Shown: one piece after another, positions 20,703 to 29,829 of the stretch
How positions within the stretch are numbered: the stretch's first letter is position 1
Layout: each line of letters begins with the position of its first letter
NCBI RefSeq assembly: GCF_010731695.1
Contig: NZ_AP022586.1
Location: 5,332,001 to 5,396,000, forward strand
Direction: 5' to 3'
Source of the DNA: Mycolicibacterium litorale
Lineage (GTDB): Bacteria; Actinomycetota; Actinomycetes; Mycobacteriales; Mycobacteriaceae
Length of the DNA: 64,000 nt
Notes under the pieces: generated by a model
What the model saw: only the letters and a program-made list of their open reading frames with translations
The model's database searches: none
Told to the model about the DNA's origin: nothing
Program-made: the position numbers and the translations under genes

Positions 20703-22289
20703 TCAGCCGGCCAGAACAGCCATGGCCGCGTTGTGCCCGCCGATCCCGGACACCGCGCCGCCGCGCCGGGACCCTGAGCCGCACAGCAGGATTCGCGGGT
20801 GACCGGTGGCCACGCCCCAGCGCCGCGCGGGGGTGTCCAGCGGATCGTCGTCCTCGGCGAACGGCCACTGCAGCCCGCCGTGGAAGATGTGGCCGCCGGT
20901 CATGTTCAGGCTGCGCTCGAGGTCGGCGGTGGTCTTGGTCTCGATGCACAGCCGGCCCGCGGCATCCTCGAGCACGACGTCGTGAATCGGTTCGGCCAGA
21001 ACCGAATTCAGCGAGGTCAGCACGGCCGAGGTCAGGGTGTTGCGCATCCGTTCGTCGTCGCCGTGCGCCAGCAGCGAGTGCGGGGTGTGCAGCCCGAACA
21101 CCGTCAGGGTCTGCGCCCCCGAGGCGCGCAGCTCGTCCGACAGGATCGACGGATCGGTCAGCGAGTGACAGTAGATCTCACACGGCAGCGGGTTCGGCAC
21201 TTCGCCGGCCGTAGCGCGGTCGTGGGCGGCGTCGAGTTGGCTGAGCGTCTCGTTGACGTGGAAGGTGCCGCCGAACGCCTGCTCGGCCGTCACGGTGGTG
21301 TCGCGCAGGCGGGGTAACCGCCGCAGCATCAGGTTGACCTTCACCTGCGACCCGGGCGCCGACGGCGGCGCGGGCTCACCCAGCAGTCCGGCGAGTACGG
21401 CGGGGGTGACGTTGGCCAGTACGTACCGCGCGCCGATCCGGTGCTCGCGCCCGTCCGCCCGGTAGGTGACCTCACCGTCGGGCGTGATGGCGGTGACCTC
21501 GGCGCCCGTGGTGATCTCCGCGCCGTGGCCCGCGGCGGCCGCGGCCAGCGCCCCGCTCACCGCACCCATCCCGCCGACCGGCACGTCCCAGTCACCCGTG
21601 CCGCCGCCGAGCAGGTGGTACAGGAAGCAGATGTTCTGCACCAGTGACGGATCGTCGGTGCGGGCGAAGGTGCCGATCAGGGCGTCGGTCGCCAGTACCC
21701 CGCGCACCAGGTCGCTGTGGACGGCCGCGGTGATCGCCTCGCTGATCGGTGTCGCGGTGATCGCCGCCCATGCGTCGTCGGCGCCCTCGCCGCCCCCGGC
21801 CAGCACGTGCCCACGCGCCTGCTCGCGCGTCATCAGCGGTGCGGTCAGCGTCGGCCACAGCCGTTCGGTGACGGTGCGGCAGCGGCGGTAGAAGTCCTCG
21901 AAACCCGCCTCGTCGGCGGCGGCGCCGACGGCACCGAACGTGCTCTGCGGACCGACGAGCAGCCCGGTGCTCCCGCCGGTGGCGGGGTCGGGCGTATAGG
22001 ACGAATAGCGCCGTTTGACCAGGCGGATCCGGGCACCGAGGTCGTCGACGATGCGCCGGGGCAGCAGGCTCACCAGATAGGAGTAACGCGACAGCCGGGC
22101 GTCGACCCCGTCGAACGCGTGCGCCGACACGGCAGCGCCGCCGACGTGGTCGAGCCGTTCGAGTAACCGGACCCGTCGGCCCGCGCGCGCGAGGTAGGCG
22201 GCGGCGACCAGACCGTTGTGGCCGCCGCCGACGATGACCGCGTCGAATGTCGCCGACCCGGCGGCCCCGGCGTCGAAGGCGGAGCTCAG
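20703..22289 (-). CDS. FAD-dependent oxidoreductase, phytoene-desaturase-like (Rv0897c type), apparent CTG start
   Basis: About 528 aa. The FAD-binding Rossmann motif VIVGGGHNGLVAAAYLARAG and the trailing RLDHVGGAAVSAHAFD lie at codons 18-58 of this frame; the C-terminus has GSGSRRGGAVSGIGGHN, the usual FAD-capping end of this family (NAD(P)/FAD oxidoreductases related to carotenoid desaturases and Rv0897c). No ATG, GTG or TTG occurs in frame before the essential motif; the first standard start (GTG 22130) would delete it. CTG at 22289 overlaps the TGA of the DUF2630 gene (CTGA), so coupled reinitiation at CTG is the best reading. Substrate unknown. Confidence 0.8.
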   Translation of the reverse strand: MSSAFDAGAAGSATFDAVIVGGGHNGLVAAAYLARAGRRVRLLERLDHVGGAAVSAHAFDGVDARLSRYSYLVSLLPRRIVDDLGARIRLVKRRYSSYTPDPATGGSTGLLVGPQSTFGAVGAAADEAGFEDFYRRCRTVTERLWPTLTAPLMTREQARGHVLAGGGEGADDAWAAITATPISEAITAAVHSDLVRGVLATDALIGTFARTDDPSLVQNICFLYHLLGGGTGDWDVPVGGMGAVSGALAAAAAGHGAEITTGAEVTAITPDGEVTYRADGREHRIGARYVLANVTPAVLAGLLGEPAPPSAPGSQVKVNLMLRRLPRLRDTTVTAEQAFGGTFHVNETLSQLDAAHDRATAGEVPNPLPCEIYCHSLTDPSILSDELRASGAQTLTVFGLHTPHSLLAHGDDERMRNTLTSAVLTSLNSVLAEPIHDVVLEDAAGRLCIETKTTADLERSLNMTGGHIFHGGLQWPFAEDDDPLDTPARRWGVATGHPRILLCGSGSRRGGAVSGIGGHNAAMAVLAG

Positions 22290-22534
22290 TTCAGGTAGCC
22301 CTCGACCTCGTCGGCCGGGCGCACCTGCGCTTCCTGCGGGTCCCTGCCGCTCTCACGCAGCGCGCGCCGTTGCCGCAGCAGATCCCAGCACTGATCGAGC
22401 TGGACTTCCACCGCCCGCAGCCGCTGATGCTCTTCGCTCTCGTCGATCTCGCGCTGCTGCAGCGCTTCGCGAAGCTGCTGCTCCTCGGCGACGAGCTTGT
22501 TCACCTGAGCCAGGATGTCTTGATCTGATGCCAC
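22286..22534 (-). CDS. DUF2630 protein (Rv0898c type)
   Basis: 82 aa, mostly a helical hairpin: DILAQVNKLVAEEQQLREAL and SEEHQRLRAVEVQLDQCWDLLRQRRAL, with heptad-like spacing suggestive of a coiled coil, then a short tail ending EGYLN. Matches DUF2630, unknown function. GTG at 22534 is chosen. The stop overlaps the putative CTG start of the downstream oxidoreductase, and the pair is conserved as Rv0898c-Rv0897c. Confidence 0.85.
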   Translation of the reverse strand: MASDQDILAQVNKLVAEEQQLREALQQREIDESEEHQRLRAVEVQLDQCWDLLRQRRALRESGRDPQEAQVRPADEVEGYLN

Positions 22535-22564
22535 GACTCCAGTCTGCCCGACTACCGTGAAGTG

Positions 22565-22939
22565 GTGACTGTGAACCCAGGACAGAAGCCCGAGATCGAC
22601 TTCCCGGACGGCCCGGCCCCGGCCGAGCTGGTCATCGAGGACCTGGTCGTCGGCGAGGGGGCCGAAGCCGTGCCCGGCGCGAACGTCGAAGTGCACTACG
22701 TGGGGGTGGAGTACGACACCGGCGAGGAGTTCGACAGCTCCTGGAACCGTGGTCAGTCCATCGAGTTCCCGCTGCAGGGGCTGATCCAGGGCTGGCAGGA
22801 CGGGATCCCGGGCATGCGGGTCGGCGGCAGGCGCAAGCTGACGATTCCGCCCGCGCAGGCCTACGGTCCCGAAGGCGGCGGGCACCGGCTGTCCGGCAAG
22901 ACTCTGATTTTTGTCATCGACCTGCTGGCCACCCGCTAG
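22565..22939 (+). CDS. FKBP-type peptidyl-prolyl cis-trans isomerase
   Basis: 124 aa, a single FKBP domain without signal peptide, so cytoplasmic. FKBP landmarks: VEVHYVGVEYDTGEEFDSSW, FPLQGLIQGWQDGIPGMRVG, and RKLTIPPAQAYGP...LIFVIDLL. It would catalyse cis-trans isomerisation of Xaa-Pro bonds. Two tandem GTG triplets (22562, 22565) can serve as start. Divergent from the DUF2630 gene; convergent with prrB across a palindrome. Confidence 0.93.
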   Translation: MTVNPGQKPEIDFPDGPAPAELVIEDLVVGEGAEAVPGANVEVHYVGVEYDTGEEFDSSWNRGQSIEFPLQGLIQGWQDGIPGMRVGGRRKLTIPPAQAYGPEGGGHRLSGKTLIFVIDLLATR

Positions 22940-22945
22940 GACCGA

Positions 22946-23002
22946 CGAACGTGAGCTTGTGAGCGAGAAATCGCCGCAGATTCACGCATGAGCTCACGTT
23001 CG
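22946..23002. terminator. Bidirectional hairpin between FKBP gene and prrB
   Basis: A perfect 12-bp inverted repeat, CGAACGTGAGCT (22946-22957) and AGCTCACGTTCG (22991-23002), around a 33-base loop containing GAGAAATC. It fills the 70-bp gap between two convergent stops and could end both transcripts. Same design as the palindrome after gltA. Confidence 0.6.
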
Positions 23003-23009
23003 CGCAGGG

Positions 23010-24353
23010 TCAGCGCGGGCCGGGCAGGCGTAGTAGCAGCCGTGCCCCGCCCAGCGGGCTGGACTCGAGCGTCGCGGTGCCGCCGTGCAGTTCGGCCTGC
23101 TGCGCCACGAGCGCCAGCCCCAGACCCGAGCCGGAGTGCGAGGCGGTCGACCCGCGGGAGAACCGCTCGAACACCCGGGTGCGTTCCTCTTCGGGGACGC
23201 CGACACCGTCGTCGTCGATCGCGATCTCCACACCCGCGCGCGAACTGACCGCCGACAGTTGAACCCGCGTCGCGCCGCCGTGCTTGACGGCGTTGGCGAT
23301 CGCGTTGTCCACGGCCAGCCGCAACCCGGCCGGCAGGCCGACGATGATCACCGTCGGCGCGGGAACCAGGGTCACCTCGAGGTCCGGGTAGACGCGCATG
23401 GCGTCGTGAGCGGCGCGGTCGAGCAGTTCGGTGATGTCGACGGGCACGTGGTCGTCGGCGGTGGACAGCTCACCCTGGGCCAACCGCTCGAGCGCCGAGA
23501 GCGTCGCCTCGATGCGTGACTGCGTGCGGATGACGTCGTTGACCACCTCTTTGCGCTGCTCGTCGGCGAGGTCGAGGGTGGCGAGCACCTCCAGATTGGT
23601 GCGCATCGCCGTCAACGGGGTGCGCAGTTCGTGGGCGGACACCGAGGCGAAGTCCCGCGCGGAGGCCAGCGCGGCCTTGGTGCGGTCCTGCTCCGACCAG
23701 ATGCGTTCGAGCATGCCCTTGACGGCCTCGGCGATCTCGACGGCTTCCGACGCGCCGCGCACTTCGACATCGGGCGCTTCGTCGCCGGCCTCGATCTGGC
23801 GCGTCTGCTCGGCGAGGCGTTTGAGCGGGCGGACCGCGAACGCGGCGAGCAGCCAGCCCAGCAGGGTGGCCGCCCCGACGGCCAGCGCGCAGATCACGAT
23901 CACCCGACGGTGCAGATTGTTGGTGTCGGCCACGGTCGCGTCGTAGGTGGCGCCGACCTCCACCGACATCGGTTCGGGGAACTGGATGTCGACGGTGCGC
24001 ACCCGGTAGCGCACCCCGTCGACGTAGGTGTCGGCGTAGCCGGCGGGCGCCTCGGGCAGCACCACCTGCGAGTTGGAGGTGACCTCGCCGTCGGGTCGCC
24101 GGACGGTGATGACGACGTCCTGGTTGTTGGGCGACTTCGGGATGGTGTCGAGTCCTCGCGGCAGGAACGGGATCGCGAAGCCGGCGGCCTCGTCGAGGCG
24201 GCGGTCGAGGCGTTCCTTGCGGTCGTTGGTGATGCCGACCCACACCACGGTCCCGACGATGATCACGACGATCGCCGCGCCGATCGCTGTCGCGAACGCC
24301 ACCCTGGTCCGCAGGGACGGGGTACGGCGGAAGATCCGCGACAGCGCGCTCAT
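23010..24353 (-). CDS. prrB: Sensor histidine kinase PrrB
   Basis: 447 aa. Two membrane spans (about 18-42 and 150-173) bracket an extracytoplasmic domain; then HAMP (about 174-225), dimerisation/phosphoacceptor domain with His241 in SAHELRTPLTAM, and an ATPase domain with an N box around DNAIANAVKHGG, DDDGVGVPEEE and GSGLGLALV. Phosphorylates PrrA. ATG at 24353 lies 2 bp after prrA, so the genes are cotranscribed. In mycobacteria PrrAB (Rv0902c/Rv0903c) is linked to respiration and growth adaptation. Confidence 0.95.
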   Translation of the reverse strand: MSALSRIFRRTPSLRTRVAFATAIGAAIVVIIVGTVVWVGITNDRKERLDRRLDEAAGFAIPFLPRGLDTIPKSPNNQDVVITVRRPDGEVTSNSQVVLPEAPAGYADTYVDGVRYRVRTVDIQFPEPMSVEVGATYDATVADTNNLHRRVIVICALAVGAATLLGWLLAAFAVRPLKRLAEQTRQIEAGDEAPDVEVRGASEAVEIAEAVKGMLERIWSEQDRTKAALASARDFASVSAHELRTPLTAMRTNLEVLATLDLADEQRKEVVNDVIRTQSRIEATLSALERLAQGELSTADDHVPVDITELLDRAAHDAMRVYPDLEVTLVPAPTVIIVGLPAGLRLAVDNAIANAVKHGGATRVQLSAVSSRAGVEIAIDDDGVGVPEEERTRVFERFSRGSTASHSGSGLGLALVAQQAELHGGTATLESSPLGGARLLLRLPGPR

Positions 24354-24355
24354 GG

Positions 24356-25057
24356 CTATTGCGTCCGGAGCACGAATCCCACACCGCGCACGGTGTGCAG
24401 CAGGCGGGGCGCGCCGCCGGCTTCGAGCTTGCGGCGCAGGTACCCGATGAACACGTCGACGACGTTGGTGTCCGCGGCAAAGTCGTAACCCCACACCAGT
24501 TCGAGCAGCTGGGCGCGGGAGAGCACCGCGGTCTTGTGCTCGGCGAGCACGGCGAGCAGGTCGAATTCGCGTTTGGTCAGATCGACGTCGACCCCGTTGA
24601 CCCGGGCGCGCCTGCCGGGGATGTCGACCTCGAGCGGACCCACCTGGATGGTCTCCGAGGAGAACGTGGCCGACGAGCCGCGCCGCCGCAACAGCGCCTT
24701 GACCCGGGCGACCAGTTCGGCCAGCACGAACGGCTTGACGAGGTAGTCGTCGGCGCCGGCCTCCAGGCCCGCCACCCGGTCGTCGACGCTGCTGCGCGCG
24801 CTCAGCACGCAGACAGGGACGTCGTTGTCCATGGCACGCAGCGCGGTCACCACGCTGACACCGTCGAGCACCGGCATGTTGATGTCGAGCACGATCGCGT
24901 CGGGGCGCGTCTCGGTCGCGCTGCGCAGCGCCTCGGCGCCGTCCACGGCGGTGGAGACGTCGAATCCGGACAGCCGCAGCCCGCGCTCCAACGACGCCAG
25001 CACGTCGGGGTCGTCGTCCACCACCAACACCCGGGGCGATCCCACACCACTGTCCAT
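24356..25057 (-). CDS. prrA: Response regulator PrrA (OmpR family)
   Basis: 233 aa. Receiver domain (about 8-125) with the acidic pocket VDDDPD, phosphoacceptor Asp58 in [11 protein letters not shown], and the conserved Lys in DDYLVKPF; C-terminal winged helix (about 140-232) with [15 protein letters not shown] and the [13 protein letters not shown] recognition region. Partner of PrrB encoded 2 bp downstream. ATG start at 25057. Confidence 0.96.
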   Translation of the reverse strand: MDSGVGSPRVLVVDDDPDVLASLERGLRLSGFDVSTAVDGAEALRSATETRPDAIVLDINMPVLDGVSVVTALRAMDNDVPVCVLSARSSVDDRVAGLEAGADDYLVKPFVLAELVARVKALLRRRGSSATFSSETIQVGPLEVDIPGRRARVNGVDVDLTKREFDLLAVLAEHKTAVLSRAQLLELVWGYDFAADTNVVDVFIGYLRRKLEAGGAPRLLHTVRGVGFVLRTQ

Positions 25058-25102
25058 GGCAGCAATCTTGCCTGATGGAGTGCGCCGACTGCGGGAACCG
25101 GG

Positions 25103-25867
25103 CTATCCGCCGGGGGCCGAGTCCGCCTGCTGTTGTCCGCGCAACGACCGCACCTCACCACGCAGCGCGTCGATCTCCGCGAGCAGCATGTCGATGTGTT
25201 CGGTCGTCACCGATCGGCCGACCGAGTCCTCGTCGGCCACCCGTTGCACGATCCACGACGCCAGCGTCGCGGTGATGGAACCGACCAGGCTGATGCCGCC
25301 GATCATCAGCAGCACCGCGATCCACCGCCCGGCGGTCGTCACCGGTGTGATGTCGCCGTACCCGACGGTGGTGATCGTGGTGATCGACCACCACAGCGCC
25401 TCACCGAAGCCGGTGATCTTCGCCTCGGGCGCGTAGCGCTCGTTCTCCAGGACCGCCAGCGACGCCACGAACACCAGTAGCACCGCCGCCGAGACGGTGT
25501 AGGTGACGACTCGCCCGCGGATCGCGTTGCCCACGGCGCGCTGCAGCACCGAGATCAAGATGACCAGCCGCAGCAGGCGCAGCGGCCGCAGCAGCGGCAG
25601 CAGCACCATCGCCAGGTCGAACAGGTGCCGGTAGAACCACCGCCACCGGTCGGGCGCCAGGCTGAGTCTGATGAAGTAGTCGAGCGCGAAGATCACCCAG
25701 GACACCGCGGTGACGGCGCCGACGGCGAAGTCCGCGAAACCCTTCGGCTCGGCCAGCACGTCGACGGCATACGCCCCGAGGAACACGACGGCGACGGCCG
25801 CCAGCGGCCACTCCACCCGCCGCTCCCAGGCATCCAGCCGCTGCGGGCGATTCGCGTCGTCGGTCAC
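25103..25867 (-). CDS. Voltage-gated-type potassium channel family protein
   Basis: 254 aa six-span channel subunit. An S4-like stretch with regularly spaced arginines (LLRPLRLLRLVILISVL) precedes the pore domain, where TTVGYGD is the K+ selectivity filter between S5 (about 145-165) and S6 (about 200-220). A C-terminal coiled-coil-like helix (HIDMLLAEIDALRGEVRSLR) would tetramerise it. GTG at 25867 is used; an ATG at 25912 in frame is the alternative. It lies 45 bp upstream of prrA in the same direction. Confidence 0.87.
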   Translation of the reverse strand: MTDDANRPQRLDAWERRVEWPLAAVAVVFLGAYAVDVLAEPKGFADFAVGAVTAVSWVIFALDYFIRLSLAPDRWRWFYRHLFDLAMVLLPLLRPLRLLRLVILISVLQRAVGNAIRGRVVTYTVSAAVLLVFVASLAVLENERYAPEAKITGFGEALWWSITTITTVGYGDITPVTTAGRWIAVLLMIGGISLVGSITATLASWIVQRVADEDSVGRSVTTEHIDMLLAEIDALRGEVRSLRGQQQADSAPGG

Positions 25868-25912
25868 GGCGTCCCAACTTAACGGGGCGGGCCGCTGACC
25901 GTGCGGGAACAT

Positions 25913-25943
25913 TTGACCTCACCTTTTGTTGAGGTTCTACGGT
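25913..25943 (+). promoter_or_regulatory. MerR-type promoter before the ABC exporter genes
   Basis: TTGACC (25913-25918) and TACGGT (25938-25943) fit -35 and -10 boxes separated by 19 bp, the over-long spacer that MerR-family activators untwist. The spacer contains the dyad CCTCACCTTTTGTTGAGG (25917-25934), 18 bp like a SoxR box and sharing its CCTCA...TTGAGG ends. The predicted transcription start falls at about 25950, at the ATG at 25951. Confidence 0.6.
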
Positions 25944-25950
25944 GAATTCC

Positions 25951-27837
25951 ATGAACATCGAAACGGTCGCCCGGCAGACCCTCTACCGACAGGCGCACGC
26001 CCGCGGCGGGGATCTGCACTCGCTGGCGGACCGTGCGCTGCTGCGCCGCATCTGGCGCTTCGCCGGACGCCACCACCGCAGGATCGCCGCGTTCGTGGCG
26101 GTCAGCGTGCTCAGCGCGACGCTCGCGGTGGCCACACCCGTGCTGGCAGGCCGGGTGGTCGACGAGATCACCAACGGCGGCGCGCCGTCGGTCGTCGTCG
26201 GGCTGGCGGCGATCATCGCGACGGTGGCGTTCGCCGAGGCGGCCGTCTCGCTGCTGACCCGCTGGCTGTCGTCGAACATCGGCGAGGGCCTGATCTTCGA
26301 CCTGCGCACGGCGGTGTTCGACCACGTGCAGAAGATGCCGGTCGCGTTCTTCATGCGCACCCGCACCGGCGCGCTGGTCAGCCGCCTGGGCAACGACGTG
26401 CTCGGCGCGCAGCGGGCGTTCTCCGACACGCTGTCCGGTGTCGTGTCCAACCTCGTCACGCTGACCTTGACGCTCGCGGTCATGCTGGCGATCTCCTGGC
26501 AGATCACGGTCGTCGCGCTGGTGCTGGTGCCGGTGTTCGTGCTGCCCGCCCGGCGGATCGGCGCGAAGATGGCGCATCTGTCGCGGGAGAGCGCCATCCA
26601 CAACGCGACGATGAACACCCAGATGACCGAACGGTTCTCCGCGCCGGGCGCCACGCTGGTCAAGCTGTTCGGCCGGCCGGCGTCGGAGTCGCACGAATTC
26701 GCCGTCCGCGCCGGGCGGGTGCGCGACATCGGGGTGCGCTCGGCGATGCTGCAGTCGACGTTCATGAACTCGCTGACGTTGATGTCGGCGCTCGCGTTGG
26801 CGCTGGTCTACGGGCTGGGCGGGGTGATCGCCCTCGGCGGTCACCTGCAGGCCGGGGCGATCGTGTCGCTGGCGCTGCTGCTGACCCGGCTCTATGCACC
26901 GCTGACCGCGTTGGCCAACGCGCGGGTCGAGATCGCCAGTGCGCTGGTGTCTTTCGAGCGGGTCTTCGAGGTGCTCGACCTGGAACCGCTGATCCGCGAG
27001 TCGCCCGACGCGATCCCGGTGCCCGACGGTCCGGTGCGCGTGGAGTTCGATCACGTGCGCTTCTCCTACCCGACGGCCGAGAAGGTCTCGCTGGCCTCGC
27101 TCGAAGAGGTCGCCGTGCTCGACGACCGCGACGACGGCGAGGTGCTGCACGGGATCACCTTCACCGCCGAGCCGGGACAGATGGTGGCGCTGGTCGGGTC
27201 GTCGGGCGCCGGTAAGTCGACGATCGCGGCGCTGCTCGCGCGCCTCTACGACGTCGACTCGGGGGCGGTCCGGCTGGCCGGCATCGATGTGCGCGACCTG
27301 ACGTTCGCATCGCTGCGCGACACCGTCGGCATGGTCACCCAGGACGGGCACCTGTTCCACGAGTCGATCCGCGCCAACCTGCTGCTTGCCGCACCGGACG
27401 CGAGTGATGACCAACTGTGGGAGGTGCTGCGCCGCGCCCGGCTGGCCGACGTCGTCGCCGCGATGCCCGACGGGCTGGACACCGTTGTCGGTGAGCGCGG
27501 CTACCGTCTCTCGGGCGGGCAGCGGCAACGGCTGACCATCGCCCGCCTGCTGTTGGGGAGGTCGCGGGTGGTGGTGCTCGACGAGGCGACAGCGGCGTTG
27601 GACTCGGCGTCGGAGGCTGCGGTGCAGCAGGCGCTGGCCGAGGCGCTGGCCGGCCGGACGTCGCTGGTGATCGCCCACCGGCTGTCGACGGTGCGCGCGG
27701 CCGACGTGATCCTCGTGGTCGAGGACGGCCGGATCGTGGAACGCGGCACGCATCAGCAGCTCCTCGGCCGCGGCGGCCGCTACGCCGAGCTGTACGAGAC
27801 CCAGTTCGGTCCGCAGGAGTCGGAGGCGGTTGCGTGA
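25951..27837 (+). CDS. ABC exporter half-transporter 1 (fused membrane and ATPase domains)
   Basis: 628 aa. Six membrane spans (about 45-325) followed by the nucleotide-binding domain: Walker A GSSGAGKST (416), Q-loop MVTQDGHLF, signature LSGGQ (520), Walker B VVVLDE (540) with the catalytic Glu, and H-loop IAHRLS. All sites look competent, so it could work as a homodimer. A 22-residue insertion after the A-loop Tyr (FSYPTAEK...DGEV) is unusual. ATG 25951 is preferred over GTG 25942, which overlaps the -10 box; the message would be leaderless. The substrate is unknown. Confidence 0.9.
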   Translation: MNIETVARQTLYRQAHARGGDLHSLADRALLRRIWRFAGRHHRRIAAFVAVSVLSATLAVATPVLAGRVVDEITNGGAPSVVVGLAAIIATVAFAEAAVSLLTRWLSSNIGEGLIFDLRTAVFDHVQKMPVAFFMRTRTGALVSRLGNDVLGAQRAFSDTLSGVVSNLVTLTLTLAVMLAISWQITVVALVLVPVFVLPARRIGAKMAHLSRESAIHNATMNTQMTERFSAPGATLVKLFGRPASESHEFAVRAGRVRDIGVRSAMLQSTFMNSLTLMSALALALVYGLGGVIALGGHLQAGAIVSLALLLTRLYAPLTALANARVEIASALVSFERVFEVLDLEPLIRESPDAIPVPDGPVRVEFDHVRFSYPTAEKVSLASLEEVAVLDDRDDGEVLHGITFTAEPGQMVALVGSSGAGKSTIAALLARLYDVDSGAVRLAGIDVRDLTFASLRDTVGMVTQDGHLFHESIRANLLLAAPDASDDQLWEVLRRARLADVVAAMPDGLDTVVGERGYRLSGGQRQRLTIARLLLGRSRVVVLDEATAALDSASEAAVQQALAEALAGRTSLVIAHRLSTVRAADVILVVEDGRIVERGTHQQLLGRGGRYAELYETQFGPQESEAVA

Positions 27838-27888
27838 CGTTTTCCGCTGTGACGTTATCGGCTTGCCGCCGATGGGAAGATTGACTAA

Positions 27889-29829
27889 GTGGCCTCTCCG
27901 GACTCTCGCGCCTTGATCTCGGCGCCCGCGATCGCTGCTCGGCGGGCGCAGCCGAGAGCGAGCTCCGACCTGTGGCGGCTCCTGCCGTACCTCATGCCCT
28001 ACCGCGTGCGCTGGATCGCGATGCTCGTCGTCGCGATCGCCAGCCTCGGCGCGACGATCTCGATCCCGCTGATGACCAAGGCTGTGATCGACGGGCCGGT
28101 GCGGCACCAGGATCAGCACGGGCTGTGGGTGCTCGGCGCCGCCGCGATGGGCGTGGGCATCACCGAGGCCGTGCTGTGGTTCATCCGCCGCTGGCTGGTC
28201 TCGCGCGCGACCATGGGCGTCGAGGCCGACATCCGCAAGGACCTCTACGCCCGGCTGCAGATCCTGCCGATGAGCTTCCACGGCCGCTGGCAGTCCGGTC
28301 AGCTGCTGTCACGGGTGATGAACGACCTGTCGACGATCAGGCGGTTCATGTCGTTCGGGCTGGTGTTCCTGGTGCTCAACGGTCTGCAGATCGTCGTCGT
28401 CACCGCGATCCTGCTGTCGATGTACTGGCCGCTGGGCGTGGTCGTGCTGGTCTCGATCGTGCCGATCACGTTGACGGTGCTGCACTTCCAGCGCGAGTAC
28501 ACCCGGCTGTCGCGGCTCGCGCAGGATCAGTCCGGCCACGTCGCCACGCACGTCGAGGAGGCGGCGCTGGGGCTGCGGGTGGTCAAGTCGTTCGGCCGGG
28601 AGGACTACGTCTACGACCGGTTCGACCGCCAGCTCACCGACCTCTACGACACCCAGGTCGGCCGGGTGTCGGTGTCGGCGAAGTTCTGGACCCTGCTCGA
28701 GATCATCCCGAACCTGACGCTGATCGTCGTGCTCGGTTTCGGCGCCTACGCCGCCGGCCACGGCTACGTCACGCTGGGCACGCTCGTCGCGTTCATCACG
28801 ATGATGCTTTCGCTGGTGTGGCCGATCGCGTCGCTGGGCTTCCTGCTGTCGATGATGCAGGAGTCCTACACCGCGGCCAATCGCATCGCCGAGATCTTCG
28901 ACGCGCCACGGGAGATCGCCGACGGCCCGCGCAACGACACTCCGCGCGGCGGGCGGCTGGAACTCGTCGACGTCGGGTTCCGGTTCCCCGACAGCGAGGA
29001 CTGGGCCCTGCGGCATGTGAGCGTGACCGTCGAACCGGGGGAGACCCTCGCGCTGGTCGGCGCGACCGGATCGGGCAAATCGGTGCTGGCCGCGCTGCTG
29101 TCGCGGCTCTACGACGTCACCGAGGGTTCCATCCGCGTCGACGGCATCGACATCCGCGAGCTGTCGCTGCCCGCGCTGCGCCAGGCGGTCGCGACGGCGT
29201 TCGAGGACCCGACGCTGTTCTCGATGTCGGTCGCCGAGAACCTGCGGCTGGGCCGACCGGACGCCACCGACGCGCAGATGGCCGAGGCCATCGAGGTGGC
29301 CGCCGCGCAGTTCGTCTACGACCTGCCGTTCGGGCTCGACACCCGCATCGGCGAACAGGGCATGAGCCTGTCCGGCGGTCAGCGGCAACGGCTTTCGCTC
29401 GCCCGCGCCATCCTCGCCGCCCCGCAGATCCTCGTCCTCGACGACACGCTGTCCGCGCTCGACGTGCACACCGAGGCCGTCGTCGAGGAGGCGCTGCGCC
29501 GGGTGCTGCACGCGGTCACCGGCATCGTCGTCGCGCACCGGGCGTCGACGGTGCTGCTCGCCGACAAGGTCGCCTTGCTCGACAGGGTTGATCCTTTTGG
29601 GGGAACGGTCACCCACGTCGGCACGCACGCGGAACTGCTCGCCGAGGTGCCGCAGTACCGCTACCTGCTGGCCGCCGACGACGAGCTGGACGACGGGTGC
29701 GAACGCGCCGCCGACTGGGAGGACGACGCCGAGCGCGAGCGGTTGGACCACACCTACACCGAGCTCGAGGCGGCCGACGAGGCGTGCGCCGACCCGAGGT
29801 TCGTGACCTCGGAGGCCGAACGCCGATGA
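27889..29829 (+). CDS. ABC exporter half-transporter 2, degenerate ATPase site
   Basis: 646 aa. Six membrane spans (about 40-325), then an NBD with intact Walker A GATGSGKS (391-398), signature LSGGQ (494) and H-loop His550. The catalytic glutamate after Walker B is Asp (ILVLDDTLSALD, D519), and the Q-loop glutamine is replaced by Glu (about E439). This is the pattern of the degenerate subunit in heterodimeric exporters. It ends in an acidic extension of about 50 residues. Its stop overlaps the next gene's ATG by 4 nt. GTG start at 27889. Confidence 0.9.
   Translation: MASPDSRALISAPAIAARRAQPRASSDLWRLLPYLMPYRVRWIAMLVVAIASLGATISIPLMTKAVIDGPVRHQDQHGLWVLGAAAMGVGITEAVLWFIRRWLVSRATMGVEADIRKDLYARLQILPMSFHGRWQSGQLLSRVMNDLSTIRRFMSFGLVFLVLNGLQIVVVTAILLSMYWPLGVVVLVSIVPITLTVLHFQREYTRLSRLAQDQSGHVATHVEEAALGLRVVKSFGREDYVYDRFDRQLTDLYDTQVGRVSVSAKFWTLLEIIPNLTLIVVLGFGAYAAGHGYVTLGTLVAFITMMLSLVWPIASLGFLLSMMQESYTAANRIAEIFDAPREIADGPRNDTPRGGRLELVDVGFRFPDSEDWALRHVSVTVEPGETLALVGATGSGKSVLAALLSRLYDVTEGSIRVDGIDIRELSLPALRQAVATAFEDPTLFSMSVAENLRLGRPDATDAQMAEAIEVAAAQFVYDLPFGLDTRIGEQGMSLSGGQRQRLSLARAILAAPQILVLDDTLSALDVHTEAVVEEALRRVLHAVTGIVVAHRASTVLLADKVALLDRVDPFGGTVTHVGTHAELLAEVPQYRYLLAADDELDDGCERAADWEDDAERERLDHTYTELEAADEACADPRFVTSEAERR

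Noticed and set aside
25879..28281. An 800-codon minus-strand open frame opposite the ABC exporter genes
   Set aside because: Composition is Arg/His/Gln-rich without any domain, and both opposing frames hold complete ABC transporters with all motifs. It is a by-product of high GC codon use.
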